Part shown: piece by piece, positions 36,519-48,535 of the stretch
Numbering within the stretch: the stretch's first letter is position 1
Layout of the letters: each line of letters opens with the position of its first letter
The notes under the pieces: model-generated
Told to the model about the DNA's origin: nothing
The model's database searches: none
Seen by the model: the letters and a program-made list of their open reading frames with translations, nothing else
Position numbers and translations under genes: made by a program
Assembly: GCA_963678675.1 (NCBI GenBank)
Contig: OY783194.1
Location: 30,978,278 to 31,042,277 of the forward strand
Direction: 5' to 3'
DNA length: 64,000 nucleotides
Origin: Xiphydria camelus
Taxonomy: Eukaryota; Arthropoda; Insecta; Hymenoptera; Xiphydriidae

Positions 36519-36804
36519 CGCTGAGAGAAATAATTGCTGGTGCCAAAAGATGTTTCCTTCCATCAAAAACATGATATGATTTCAGGATCAAGCCGTAGTT
36601 TCCTTCGTGCGAGAAATTATTTGATAGACTTGAGGAATTCTTTTTTTTTTGGTACAGAAAGGAATTCTCATTTCCACTACGGTATTCCGGAATCAAGAAT
36701 GAATATTCTTCGATCAAGAATCTCTGTGTATTCTTAAAAATTTGTAAGAGATCATATTGATTCAAGGAACATTTTTTTGACACTGGCAATTATTTATCTC
36801 GGTG
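36519..36804. mobile_element. Family B copy 5
   Basis: It starts GCTGAGAGAAATAATTGCTG and ends GCAATTATTTATCTCGGTG before TA. It carries the interior GGTGCCAAAAGATG and AACATGATATGATTTCAGGA of the family. Confidence 0.8.
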
Positions 36805-37363
36805 TACAATGAGTATTCGATCGATATATTGGCGCATAGATCATTTTCCCGAGTGAAAATTGAATCTTCAAAGAAGCGTCTCCCGTCTGTAGTCGCGGGT
36901 CGAAAGTTCACGGGACACCGCAGCGGCTCGCAGGGGTGGGCGGGTGCATAGAATGGTTTGGCGCAGCGAGCGCATTTGGACATTACGCCGATCGATTAAC
37001 CACGACACTGGCGCCGCCGCCGCCGCCGCTGCCACCGCCTTCTCCTCTTCCCCTTTCCTCCGCCACGCGGTCTATTTTAGTCGGAAGGGGTTGACGCACC
37101 TTTTTCGTACGTCAACCTCGCACCTATCGAGAATTCCCATCGATCGGGATCGCCGTCGTTCGATGCCGCGTATATTCCGTTCGGCCGAACGCGACCGCGT
37201 CTGACCGGTCGATCCCTTCGTTGAAATTCGCCCGGGCATTCCGCGCGGGTCTCTCGCACGGCGAGTTCTCTCCGCCGTGGTAAAACGAAGCAGTACTGTG
37301 CTCGAAAATGATGGAAAAAATTACGTAGGCGAGTATCGCCTTTGAATATTTCACACTCTGAGA
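36805..37363. other. Anonymous stretch with a short GCC run
   Basis: A GCCGCC microsatellite lies at about 37011-37036. No gene is recognised. Confidence 0.35.
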
Positions 37364-37578
37364 AGAAAATTCGCTTTATTCAACCATCGGTGAAATTAAA
37401 TACGGCGGACCTTGCGGTGCAATTGTTTTATGCCATAAGAGTGTAAGGAAAAATAAATAGAGTTAAAGCAGCCACTTTGAGGTTGATACGAGCGAATGTC
37501 TATACTTGAAACATTGACACCGTGAGGTTCGGCGTAATCGACTTCATGGTTGAGTGAAGCAAATTTTTTTTGTCAGTG
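37364..37578. mobile_element. Family H copy 2, uninterrupted
   Basis: It starts CACTCTGAGAAGAAAATTCG and ends AAATTTTTTTTGTCAGTG. It shows the host order GCGGTGCAATTG followed by TGCCATAAGAGTGTAAGGAA, i.e. the sequence without either of the two insertions present in copy 1. Confidence 0.8.
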
Positions 37579-37997
37579 CAGCAGTCTACTTAGGCACGTT
37601 TCGAATTGAGCGCGAATCGCGCGATTATCAGTCAATTCCGAGACGCGAAGATCCAATCGAGGGGAAGACCCGCTCCTGACGCTCGCCCCGTTGCGAGTAA
37701 CGAGCCGATAGCGAGAGGAGCGCGGCGCGTTAGTTGTCGCGGAAGAAGCGCTGACGCGTGTGGATGTTTTCCCGTGTATAGGGTAAAAATGAGATAGATT
37801 CGCCCCCTAAGGAATAACAATTAAGTGTACAGCAATATTCTTTGTTGATAGAATGTGAATACACGATCTATTATTACTAGAACGTAACAATTTCAAAAAT
37901 AAAAAAATATCATTTGGATATGAAAAGCCAAGATATTGAAAGAAATAAGAAATTTCGTTTCCGGCATTTTTCAGGATAGATGCCCTAGGTGTCTGTA

Positions 37998-38250
37998 CTG
38001 AGAGAAAAAGTCTAGTTGAATACGAACCTCTCATCGAACAATTTATTAGAGATAAATAGGAATTTATTCACCGAGCAAAAGTCTATTTGTACGAAATAAA
38101 TGTTTTTCACGCTTTTTAATTCAGTACGAACCTAGTAGAATACCAGTAAAATTTAAATAAACTTTTTTTCGATTTTGTTATAAATTCCTTATAATCTCAA
38201 ATAAATTCGACTATATAGATTCGTATTCAACTAGACCTTTTCTCTGGGTG
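37998..38250. mobile_element. MITE-like palindrome, family F copy 1
   Basis: It starts CTGAGAGAAAAAGTCTAGTT and ends ACTAGACCTTTTCTCTGGGTG. The arms carry GTTGAATACGAACCT and its inverse. A second copy is at 57249. Confidence 0.75.
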
Positions 38251-39119
38251 TGATAAGACGAAAAAATTATTTTAGGCGAAAAAAAAACAAATTTCACAAT
38301 GAATATATACCTAATATCTCGCATATATTTTAAAATACGACAATAAAGAAAATACAATTATTGATAAATAACTAAACAGAAATAATTGGAAGTTCATTTT
38401 AGAACTATTAATGTCTGACAGCAGTTATCGTTCTTCGTCAACTCTACCGATTCACAAGAATTATTTTCACATCAAATTTCTTTGCAGAATACCCTACAAA
38501 CATTATTTTAGCGGAGGCAGTCTCACCTGAAACTAACAACGAAATAAAGAGGGGTGGGCATCTATCCCACCTTTACTCTATACGGCGCGAGAAGTGTCGG
38601 ACGTCGCGAAGGCCGTTGAGATCGTATACGCGGTTGCGATACGGTTCACCGGAGATTCCGGAGGTCGCGAAGCGTGTCTGGAACTTATCGGGCGCGTCTA
38701 CCGGCGACCTCAAAACAATACGAACGCCGCACGGTTTCTATCGTTCCCTCGGGATCGCGGGGCATGCGAGGCAGGCCTCGTCGCGCGACGATACCGCTCG
38801 AATCTCTCCCGTGTACCAGGATGAGGGACGATCGGTGAGAATGTACACGAGAAGAGACGATACCCTCCGAGACGTCGCGTTACGCTCGAGTGGACGGTTG
38901 GACCGTGCGGTACACTCGAGTCGATTCTCTCGGCTTAGAACCCACCGATCACCAAATATAACCGGACAATATTGAAAGTATTGTGTCAGTTTTGCGTTGT
39001 TTTGTGCTGCAGAGGAAACGTTTTGCGCCACTACGATTTTCGGGATATAGCGAAAATAAGAATGGAGTTCCAACTTAAGATTAAGCTGGAACTCGCCTGC
39101 GACCAAGATAAGCTGGATC
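38251..39119. other. Anonymous intergenic DNA
   Basis: AT-rich up to 38570, then CpG-rich. The open frames at 38594-38975 plus and 38738-39106 minus overlap and lack domains. Confidence 0.35.
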
Positions 39120-39320
39120 CTATGTGTTTTTATAACAATAAATTACTTCGATTATACAAATATCAATCATTTTCCTTCGATATTATTTCCTCCAAACCTT
39201 GTCGAATTTATTGCAAACACTATTCGTAACGCTCAAATGAGGAGAGATTAGTAATTTTTTTTAAATCACAAGGAGTCACCAAAAGCCACTATTTTTAAAC
39301 ATTTGACTGAACGGGAGCCA
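39120..39320. repeat. Dispersed repeat family R, partial copy 2
   Basis: It shares TTATTTCCTCCAAAC, CTCAAATGAGGA and AACATTTGACTGAACGGGAG with the copy near 58950. The outer parts are missing. Confidence 0.55.
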
Positions 39321-39856
39321 TGTATAATTTCGACAAAGGAAATCTTCGATATTTCCGGCACTTCTCGGCGCGTCGCATGATATATCGAGCCTTCCATCTC
39401 GGAGCAGCGACCGCCGGACGAAACCGCGCGCGGAGGACGAAGCGCAATTCCCTCGTTCGCATCTCGACACGGCTCCGGGACGCGGAATCGATAATGCCAA
39501 TCCCGGCGCGAGGAGACGTTTCGTTCGAGGGGTCCCGCGATGTAGCCGGTGTATCGCGGGTGTTATCTTATACCGCGTCACGGCTGTCCGTATTAGTAAC
39601 GCGTCGCATCGATGCGCCTGCACCGGCGAGCGGTATCGAGTGTTGTGCGCCGGTATAAGGGCGAGGAAAGGACCGAATTACACGCGGGAAACGTGCTCCG
39701 CTCTCTCTTCGCGTCTCCGATCGCCGTATGGTCCCGTACTGAGATGAATAACTTGGTTAAAATGACAAGACGCATTATGGTTAAACGAGTCTAGTTATTT
39801 TAACGAAAATACCGGTAAATTGATCCAAATATCAAGTTAATCTAACCTCATGTTTG

Positions 39857-40075
39857 CACGGAGAAAAATAACTTGGTCAATTTGACCAGAATCCTGGAAA
39901 CGACGAGCAAACCGTTTGGTAAAATATGGGTCCGTCATCTGCTTGGTTAAATTTACCACTTTTTGGTTAGAGAATAACTAAATATTAGATTCAATCGACC
40001 AGCATTCCGGTTAGAATAACTAAACGCGTTTAACTGGATGTGTTTCGTCATTTTAACCCGATTATTTTTCCAGTG
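39857..40075. mobile_element. Family C copy 4, nested in copy 3
   Basis: It begins CACGGAGAAAAATAACTTGG and ends GATTATTTTTCCAGTG before TA. It is complete, with the TTGGTTA-type interior. Confidence 0.8.
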
Positions 40076-40165
40076 TATTTATTCTAACTACATATTTAGT
40101 TATTCTAACCAGAAAATAGTCAGTTTAACCAAAGAGATTGGATTCGAGTGAAATTTTCTTTCTAT

Positions 40166-40418
40166 GCAGAGAAGAAGAAATAGTTGGATCTACTGAAAAT
40201 GACTTGCGGGGTCGCAAGTAATTATTTATTTACATCAATGAAATTTTTTAATACATCATTTAGATATCTCTTTCTTACAGTCACGTGGAATAGCATGCGA
40301 TTACCAGGAAGAAATATCTAATTGATATGAAAAAAAGATCAAATTGATGTAAATAAATAATTACTTGCGACCCTTCCAAGTAATTTTTAGCAGATCCAAT
40401 TAATTCTCTCTAACCGTG
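40166..40418. mobile_element. Family A copy 5, nested in family C
   Basis: It contains TAGTTGGATCTACTGAAAAT, ACTTGCGGGGTCGCAAGTAA and CACGTGGAATAGCATGCGAT, and ends TTAATTCTCTCTAACCGTG. The GGAATAGCATGCG part gives the empty site for the insertion seen in copy 3 of this family. Confidence 0.8.
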
Positions 40419-40467
40419 CATGTTCACCAACATTTTGGCTAAATCGATCAGGTTATTTTTCTCAGTG

Positions 40468-40907
40468 CGAGCTCGACTCGAAGACGAACATCGCGGCGAA
40501 TCTCAACGCAGAAACGGTACCACGATTTAAGAAGTCGCCGTCGATGATTTTCGACGAGACGAGACCGTCGCGCGCGACTGACGGAACGGAAGCCCCGCGC
40601 GGAGGTCGTCGAGCCTGCTGTACACGCGATTCTCTCTCGCATCGAATAAATTTCATCAGGCGCACGTGCAGGCTTCTACGCACAAACCAAACAGTCGCGC
40701 GCAGCGCCGCGAGTGCGGTAAAGCGCAACGGCGTACGCAGCTGCGATATCTATAGACGCGTACCCGCACAACGTACGGATGTACTCGTATACGTCTCCAT
40801 AGAAAGCGGAGCTCGATGGGCCGGCTCCGTATCGGGAGGGGGCGCGGTTTTCTCGTCGAAACTTTTTTCCCCGATAGTACAGCTCGCGGCCGGTTCGATC
40901 TTTCTCT

Positions 40908-40974
<67 letters not shown>

Positions 40975-42608
40975 TCCTCCGAGCTCGCGTGCACGACGAG
41001 TCGCGCGAGCACGCGCCCGAGACGCGAGTACCCCGCGCGGTTACATACGTACGCGCGCAACGAGGCGCGACGGCGACGCATCGCGCCGGCGATCGAACGA
41101 AAATGTCGAAGTGGAAAGCCGAGCCGGAAAGGCGCGCTCGCTTGTGCGCTCCAACCTCGCGTCTCGTCGCGACGCGCGAGCGCCGTTACCGTCGCGTCGT
41201 CGCGACCGCACGAGGGAAATAATCGTATAAGGCGGAGGAGATACGGCCGGCGGCCCTAGATGGCTCGAAACGCACAGTGGCAACAGCCCGCTCCGGCCAG
41301 ACTGGTGTGGCCCCCGACCAACCGGACCAGGCAAAAACTAGGATAGGCCTAGATGACTCCCGGTTGCCGCGCGCGCGGCCGCTAACCCGCGACAGGGCCG
41401 TGGAACTGCGCGCGAGGGAGAAGCCCTGGCTTTGCGAGAGCAGCGCCGTGTACACCTCCTATCCGTATACACGCGTCCGAGCTCTCGTGCGCGCGGCGGT
41501 CGACGGACGCGGTGCACTGAACTTGGCAAGAAATCCAAGGTTGCGCGCGGCTTAATGATCTAGTTTCTTCGCCAAAGATACGATTCACCATTATGCATTC
41601 ATTTCGCGCGGCGCTCGAGACGGGCGGCAGCCTCTCACTTTCGGCGCTCGAGTCGACGTCGTCGCGAAGGTGCGCGCGCGCGCGTCCCGTTGCCGCGGAC
41701 AATTCGAACTCCGTTCGCCGTCGCGCTCGACGCCCACGGGCGGTGCAGGGCGCGTCGAACGACAAGGCTGCCTGGAGGACGCGTGCAGGAAGTGCCGAGC
41801 CCTTCGGAATGCAGTTAACACTCGTAAAAGCATCACGCGGACGAACGAAACGCCGCATCCTGATGCAGCCGCGCGCGTTGTACAAAGGGCCCTTCGGAGT
41901 CGCTCGCGCTGTTGTCGCCGTCGGTACTGTACGCCGCCGCCTGCCAGCCCGTAGCGCGCGCGCGCGCTGTGTGTGCGTGGAGACGCGCCGAGCGGAAAGA
42001 AGACCCCCGCGGACGTGCCGTGCTTTCCGATGCGAATTCTAAGCCCGCGGGGCTGACGGCCTCTGAGTATACGAGGGGGCTTCCGAAACCTATGCGAGGG
42101 AGAGAGAGAGGGCCCTTGCCCGTGTATCAATAGAGCCGAGCGCGCGGAGGAAGCTCCGAACGGTTTCTTCGTGCATCGTCACGCGGAACACGCGTTGCGT
42201 CATCTGCTGCGCGCGCGAGAAAAACTGGGAGAAACAGATGGACGAGGCGTTTTTGTCCCGCGCGCGCGGCTCTCTCGCGAAGAGACTCGCTTCGTGTAGG
42301 TGTACGGTGCTCGAACGCGCTGCACACGAGCGCGAGAGGATAAGGCGAACGTCGATGCGAGAGGATGGCCTCTCGGATGCGCTCGACTAAGGGGTAAAGC
42401 CTTATCGGGATCGGACACAATTCCTGGACATTGTCAACTTTCTACTCGTGTTCCTTCCTATGCAACTTCTCGTCGTCCGGAGGACAAAGATGCTCCGATT
42501 TCTTCCTCGGAAGTGACGAACTGGACGCGCGTCGAAATACGCTGTCGATTTGATTCTGATGTTCTGCGGCACGCGCGCGGATTCGTGTAGGCGACCGCGG
42601 TTCGGTTG
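40468..42608. other. CpG-rich block with a CT tract, possible promoter region
   Basis: The block is dense in CGCG and open in all frames with arginine-rich artefacts. The CT tract at 40911-40971 reads GAGAGA on the minus strand and would be a strong GAGA-factor type site. A TATCTATAGA lies near 40747. No coding exon is recognised, so an untranslated first exon is the most that can be suggested. Confidence 0.4.
40911..40971. repeat. (CT)n microsatellite, about 60 bp
   Basis: A nearly pure CT dinucleotide run on the plus strand. In insects such tracts can bind GAGA factor at open promoters. Only the repeat itself is certain. Confidence 0.9.
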
Positions 42609-42828
42609 CACTGAGAAAAAATGATTAGTGATGCTTTTTAAACTATGGGTAATAGGGGAGAGTTGCCTATATCGAACAGGTATCTAAATTGAACCTCCTG
42701 GCTATTTTAAGTGAATGAGCGTTTCCATGTCATCTATCAGTAGAAATTCAAACCTTTTAGTACAAAGTGGTCAGTATGTCTACAAAAAATACATAAGATA
42801 AGAGATTTTAATTTTTAACTCCCTTGCA

Positions 42829-44085
42829 ATTTTTTCAATCAAACTCTCGACCGCCCTATTTGATGTATTTTTTCACGCTGATTTCGAAAACGGCAGATAT
42901 ATTGACGATATCTCAAAGGAAATATAAGATATCGGCGATTTCATGTACCAGAAAATTATTTTTTTTTCACAGAAAATCATCGATATTTCGGTCTTCCTTT
43001 GAGATATCCTCGATATAGATATAATTTTCGTAATCAGCACGAAAAAATACATAAGATAGGATGGTCGAGAGTTCGATTCCAGAGATTTCGATTTTTGTCA
43101 AAATCTTAAGGCATTTACTCAACATTTTTTCAATTTTGCGCGAAAATTGAAATCTCTGAAATCGATCTCTCAACCACCCTATTCGATGTATTTTTTCATG
43201 CTGATTCCGAAAATGGCAGATATATTGACGATATCTCAAAGGAAATATAAGATATTGGTGATTTAATGTACCAGAAAATTATTTTTTCCACGGAAAATCA
43301 TCGATATTTCGGTCTTCCTTTGAGATATCCTCGATGTATGTATAATTTTCGTAATCGGCGCACAAAAATACATAAGATTGGATGGTCGAGAGTTCGATTC
43401 CAGAGATTTCGATTTTTGTCAAAATCTTAAGGCATTTACTCAACATTTTTTCAATTTTGCGCGAAAATTGAAATCTCTGAAATCGATCTCTCAACCACCC
43501 TATTCGATGTATTTTTTCATGCTGATTCCGAAAATGGCAGATATATTGACGATATCTCAAAGGAAATATAAGATATTGGTGATTTAATGTACCAGAAAAT
43601 TATTTTTTCCACGGAAAATCATCGATATTTCGGTCTTCCTTTGAGATATCCTCGATGTATGTATAATTTTCGTAATCGGCGCACAAAAATACATAAGATT
43701 GGATGGTCGAGAGTTCGATTCCAGAGATTTCGATTTTTGTCAAAATCTTAAGGCATTTACTCAACATTTTTTCAATTTTGCGCGAAAATTGAAATCTCTG
43801 AAATCGATCTCTCGACCACCCTATCCCGTGTATTTTTTCACGCAGATTCCGAAAATGGCAGATATATTGACGATATCTCAAAGGAAATATAAGATATCGG
43901 TGATTTCATGTACCAGAAAATTATTTTTTTCACGGAAAATCATCGATATTTCTGTCTTCCTTTGAGATATCCTCGATGTATGTATAATTTTCGTAATCAG
44001 CGCAAAAAAATACATAAGATAGGATGGTCGAGAGTTTGATTCCAGAGATTTCGATTTTTGTCAAAATCTTAAGGCATTTTTAGGT
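42829..44085. repeat. Tandem array, exact 321-bp period, of a foldback unit
   Basis: The word CAAAATCTTAAGGCATTT recurs at 43099, 43420, 43741 and 44062, spaced exactly 321 bp. About 3.9 units are present and the middle ones are almost identical. Each unit is internally palindromic: GACGATATCTCAAAGGAAAT faces TTCCTTTGAGATATCCTCGA. Diverged single copies exist at 26330 and 50060. The repeated minus-strand frames (for example 43279-43560 and 43600-43881) are by-products. Confidence 0.9.
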
Positions 44086-44218
44086 CTGACCATGTGCTAA
44101 TGTACATTTACGCATCAAGTCGTAGATGGCGTTATTTATTATGAAGATGGATGGGGGGCCCATATTAAAAGCAGGGCCCATATTCGGGTCAGTTCCTATA
44201 CCAGTAATTGTTATATTA
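44086..44218. other. Spacer after the tandem array
   Basis: Contains two near-direct words GGGCCCATATT at 44157 and 44176. Nothing else is recognised. Confidence 0.4.
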
Positions 44219-44470
44219 CACTGAGAAAAAACTTACTTAATCGAGATAAACTTTTTGAATAGTTCCAAGGGTACATTTATTCGATTTGAATGAAAACCGC
44301 TTTGGTCGAAATAATGTTTAATTAAATCAATAAAATTTATATCCATACCTACATCCATTGATGATTTGGTCCACATAGTATTCAATTAAATCAATAATAT
44401 TTATATCTATACGCCCCTTCGATATTCATTCTAACCGAATAAATGTGCTCTTACCCGAGTTAAATTTTTC
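44219..44470. mobile_element. MITE-like palindrome, family I
   Basis: It starts CACTGAGAAAAAACTTACTT after TTA. The arms hold ACATTTATTCGATTTGAATG and CATTCTAACCGAATAAATGT, and ATTAAATCAATAA occurs twice in direct orientation. The right end is near 44470 (GAGTTAAATTTTTCATCA). Confidence 0.65.
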
Positions 44471-44479
44471 ATCACATTC

Positions 44480-44868
44480 GGATCAGATTCCGAACAGATT
44501 CCACGGACTACAGATCAGAATGAGATCTAAAGTGCAACGCGATTTGTACCTAATCTGGATCGCATCGAAAAATCCTGATGATATATATATGAACATAATA
44601 TAGATTGGATATTCTAATTGAGACTACATCTGATCCAAATCCGTTCAATTTCGGATCGGAACAGTATCAAATCCTAATCCGACCAAATTTTGGTCAGTTA
44701 TAACTGACTTCCGTATAAAACAATTTTACGTATCAGAATCGCATCCAAAAAACTGATCATAAATATCGTAATATCCATTTCTCATCCGTCATCAGAAGTC
44801 TCCGATGACATTTCTACCGGGGTAGGATTATCCAAAAATACGTTTATTTCGACCAAACAAGTCTCTCT
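44480..44868. repeat. Dispersed repeat family P, copy 1
   Basis: Marker words are ATTCCACGGACTACAGATCA, GAGACTACATCTGATCC, CCAAATTTTGGTCAGTTA and GTCTCCGATGACATTTCTAC. Copies are at 46795 and, interrupted, at 53850-54960. Terminal repeats are not obvious. Confidence 0.7.
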
Positions 44869-46636
44869 CTCAGTGTACGTGCACAGGTAACACGCGTCGG
44901 CTATCGGATCGCGCGTGCCTCGCTCGTGACCTTCACTGGACACACGGCACTGTTCGGAGGTACCGCGACCCGCCGGCTCCGGAAATAAGAGGAATACCGG
45001 ATTCCCGTCCAACGAGACGACCAGCGAATCGGGAGCTCTCTCGACACGACGTACATACGCAGGGAAGGACGTGGCGGCGCGTGCCGCGTGACCCCCGCGC
45101 GGGTTATCTGCGAGCTACCATCGACTCGTACGACCAGCGCGTCCGCCTATAGATATATCCACTCGATCTCGCGCGCAGATATCGAGGGATCGAGAAGTCG
45201 ACGAACAAAAAGACCGCGATATTCCCGCGAGCGCGCAGTCGCGCTTCCCGCCGAAGCGCGACGGCGGAATAAACAGTCCCGTTTGCCTTCGCTACTCGTC
45301 GTTCCTCTTTTCCCGCGACGTTAGCCGACCGCGCGCGTTTGACGATCTTAACCTCGGTTCGCGCGGCGAGAGCGGAACGATTTCCTTCCCGCCGCGCGCC
45401 GTACGAACACTTTCATTGCTCGCCTATTTGCGAGCGCGTTCGATCATATAAGTACGGGCGCTCTCCACGGCACCCCGAACGGTCCGTCGGAAAGAGGAAG
45501 CTGAGCGAACGGAGAAAGAGGACGAGGTGCGTACGGTACACAGAAACGGGACGAACGAGATGGACTCTCCCGTGGACTCCTCGGATTATCCGAGACGAGT
45601 CGGCCGGCGAGAGTAGAGGCGTCCCGTACCTATATAGACGGCCGTAGAGCGAGATACGGGCGGGTAAAATACCTGCCCGCGCGCGCGCGCGCGCACGGTA
45701 GTCGAACGCGAGTCGTCGAACAGGTGCACGAATTGGTCCATCGATGCGAGGCAAGGTCTCGCGGAGAGTGCCCTCGCTCGGCCCTCCCTCCACCTGCGTT
45801 CCCCTCTATATATACATCCCACCTATATACTCGTCTCTAATTCTCAAGCGAGCAAAAACTTAATCGGCCGCTTCCTCCGCTCGAGGTCTGCTGTATCCCG
45901 GGGGCGCGCGATTGCAGGAGGAAAGAGGAGAGGCGGCGCGTATAGCCCGAGGCGTCGAGACTCCGTACGTCCGGCGGATTACCCCGGGTAATCTCCGTAT
46001 CCACACAGTAGCAATAACCGTCTGAATTCATTTGGGTTACCGTGTACGCGCGCGGGCATAAGTGCGTGGTACATACGTGGCAGCCGCGCGCGGGAAGATC
46101 GGCGGAGCGGTCCTGCGGGCGCGTATGCGCGCTCCGCGCGTATAGTAGCAGAGCGGCGAGGGGAGCCGGCGCGGTGGATGACGAGGAGAGTGAGGAGGAT
46201 GGTCGGGAGGCACTCGTTTCGCATTCTGCGAGTGACTAGTCAGCGGCTAACTATAAGAGGAGCTAACTATAACCTAAAGTCCCTACCCCCGGCTGCTATT
46301 TCCAGCGGCGGGCGTTTGTCGCGCTGCCAAACCCCCGCCTCCTCGCGTTCCACCGCGGTCGTCCGCGCGCGCGCGTTCCAGTCCGACGAGTCGCCGCAGA
46401 AAACTCGATTTTTCATAGCGGACGTCGCGCGGAGAGAAACACCCGCGACGCGGCTTCGTCGATACTCGTGTAGCGATCGGCCGCGCTGTGCGGTCCGGCG
46501 CGGCGCGCAGGGGTTCTCCGCTGGGCGACGTCTAACTACCAGTGGGGCGGGTGGTTCGCGTAGCGTTGAATTTCTAGAGCGTCGCGGGGGAAGGTAGATA
46601 TCCCCTGGTGGAAATACTCATCAGACTCGATTCGTC
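44869..46636. other. CpG-rich anonymous block
   Basis: Dense CGCG words, a short GCGCGC run at about 45679-45694 and arginine-rich frames on both strands. A TATATATAC lies at about 45808. No coding exon is recognised. Confidence 0.35.
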
Positions 46637-46790
46637 TCCGTTTCTCGCTATCGAAGCCGTCGAACCTCCGGGATCAACGATAATAAGAAGTGAGATGCGA
46701 TTTCTCCGATATCGATGGACCGATATCGTTCGGTTTAACAGTAATGGCCGCGATAATTTCTACCGCGGGACGTCGTCGACCCCGTTAACA
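46637..46790. repeat. Dispersed repeat family Q, copy 1
   Basis: Contains TCCGTTTCTCGCTATCGAAG, AGTGAGATGCGATTTCTCCG and GACGTCGTCGACCCCGTT. Related copies are at 49289 and 49668. Confidence 0.7.
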
Positions 46791-46794
46791 AGAT

Positions 46795-47205
46795 TTCGAA
46801 TAGATTCCGCGGACTACAGATCGGAATCTGATCCAGACTTTTGATCATCCGAATCGGATCTGAAATTTAACGCGATTTGCAATCCGGGTCGGATCGGAAA
46901 ATCCTGATCTGATACGGATATGGCAGGTTCGATATTCCAATTGAGACTACATCTGATCCGAATCCGATCATCTTCGGATGGGAGTTTCTGACCAGAATTA
47001 AATGCTAGTGATCTAACTAAAATTTTAAATCCTAGTGATCTGACCAAATTTTGGTCAGTTACAACTGACTTGAACGTAACACAGTTCCACGAATCAGAAT
47101 TGCATCAAATCCGATCATAAATATCGTAATACAGAACCTCACAGTACATCTGATTCGTCATCAGAAATGTCTGATGCCATTTCTACTCGGGTCGTAGGAT
47201 AAATT
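46795..47205. repeat. Dispersed repeat family P, copy 2
   Basis: Contains ATTCCGCGGACTACAGATCG, GAGACTACATCTGATCCGAA, CCAAATTTTGGTCAGTTACA and GTCTGATGCCATTTCTAC. It directly follows a family Q copy. Confidence 0.7.
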
Positions 47206-47992
47206 CCTGTTCCGCCGCATTTGGAAACATCTTCGGCTCCCGCCGACACGATACGCCGGGATGAAAGAATTCGACGAGGATACTCCGGAGGGTTTTTGTA
47301 ATGCGCCTGTAAATCCTGCCGATACGGAGACCAATCGGCGTAACGATACCCGCGACATTTCGTGTGGCGATACGTAAATCCGATTCACGCGACGGGGGAG
47401 AACGTAATACGCGTACCGGTTTTGCCTTCCGCCGCTCGCCAAAAGAATACAACGCGACGATCGACCGCGCAATCCACGATGACGGCTCGCCGGGCCCTTC
47501 GCCTCAATTTTATACAAAGTAGCGCGTATGCCGGCCCATTCGGCGCGCGCCGCCGGGGCCCCCCGGCCGCGGGAGAGGAGTGAAAGTACACGGAATTCTT
47601 GCGTCCACACTCGCGCGGCGCAGCGAGCGAACTCGTGCCCGAAGTTATGCAATTCTTCATTGGCAACAGGTGTGTTGACTATGTAACAACGCGTCCGACG
47701 CGGCCGCGTGTGGCGGCGATCGAATCGAGGTTCGTTCGCCAGGAGCGCTTCCGTTCTCCGCGCTGTGCGACGGAAACGCACACGCGGTTCGGAAGGGCGT
47801 TGCGAGGAAATTTGAGCCGCGCGTCGTTTCGCGCGGAGTGCAATGCGACAGCGTCTTGGCGCGTGCCGCAGCTGCAGGCAAGTCTAAATTCATCGCTGTG
47901 GCACATTGGTTCGGTAGCTTCAGCGTGTATGTATGTATCTACGTACGTAGAGGCTCGTACGTATCCCAACAAATATTCTCAATTCGGTCACG
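47206..47992. other. Anonymous intergenic DNA
   Basis: The minus-strand frame 47161-47781 (206 codons) begins opposite other open frames and ends inside a repeat. No domain is recognised and no gene is supported. Confidence 0.35.
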
Positions 47993-48199
47993 CACTGAGG
48001 AGGAGAAGAACTTGATCAATTTAACCAAAATGCTGAGTACGATGTCCAAACCATTTGGTGAAATATGGATCCTGTATCTATATATTTGGTAGGAATGACT
48101 AAACATTTGGTTAGAATAGCTAGATGTTTGGTTCGATTGACCAGTATTTAGTATAATTAGATGCGTTTTGTCACTTTGACATAATTAGTTCTCTCGTTG
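47993..48199. mobile_element. Family C copy 5
   Basis: It starts CACTGAGGAGGAGAAGAACT and ends AATTAGTTCTCTCGTTG, with TTTGGTTAGAATAGC and TTGGTTCGATTGACCAG inside. Confidence 0.75.
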
Positions 48200-48224
48200 C
48201 GATAATAGGTTCGCGTTGAATCAA

Positions 48225-48535
48225 GGACACCGCACCCAGATAGATTTGTGTGATCGTCACAGCGTTCATAATTTATTGATCGTTCTAAAGTCTACGTTTG
48301 TTGTCTACTAAAAAATTGTGAGATTTACATTACAAAGCGATTCAAATTAATCGTTGTGTTTATTGCAGCAAAATATTTACGAAAAATTACGCATACATTG
48401 AAGAAATGTTTTGCATTTTATTTGTATTAGTTTGAGATCGTTTAATGGCACAAATATGCTTGCTCTGTGATGACTCATAAATCGCACAACCTTGATGCAT
48501 GTGTACGATCTAATACTATCTAAAGTGTACAATTA
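48225..48535. repeat. Dispersed repeat family R, copy 3
   Basis: Contains GATCGTCACAGCGTTCATAA, GCATTTTATTTGTATTAGTT and CACAACCTTGATGCATG, matching copies near 34.3 and 59 kb. Confidence 0.7.

Larger units (their letters stand above)
39738..40467. mobile_element. Family C copy 3, host of two insertions
   Basis: It starts ACTGAGATGAATAACTTGG and ends CAGGTTATTTTTCTCAGTG. It is split by a second family C element (39857-40075) and a family A element (40166-40418). The remaining pieces read in the order of the intact copy at 6854. Confidence 0.75.

Noticed and set aside
43279..43881. Two nearly identical 93-residue minus-strand proteins
   Set aside because: They are the same segment of successive 321-bp tandem units and inherit identity from the array, not from coding selection.
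42829..44085. Tandem repeats considered as a CRISPR-like array
   Set aside because: The units are contiguous 321-bp repeats with no unique spacers, in a eukaryotic context.
47161..47781. A 206-codon minus-strand frame
   Set aside because: It ends inside dispersed repeat family P and overlaps plus-strand frames; no domain was found.
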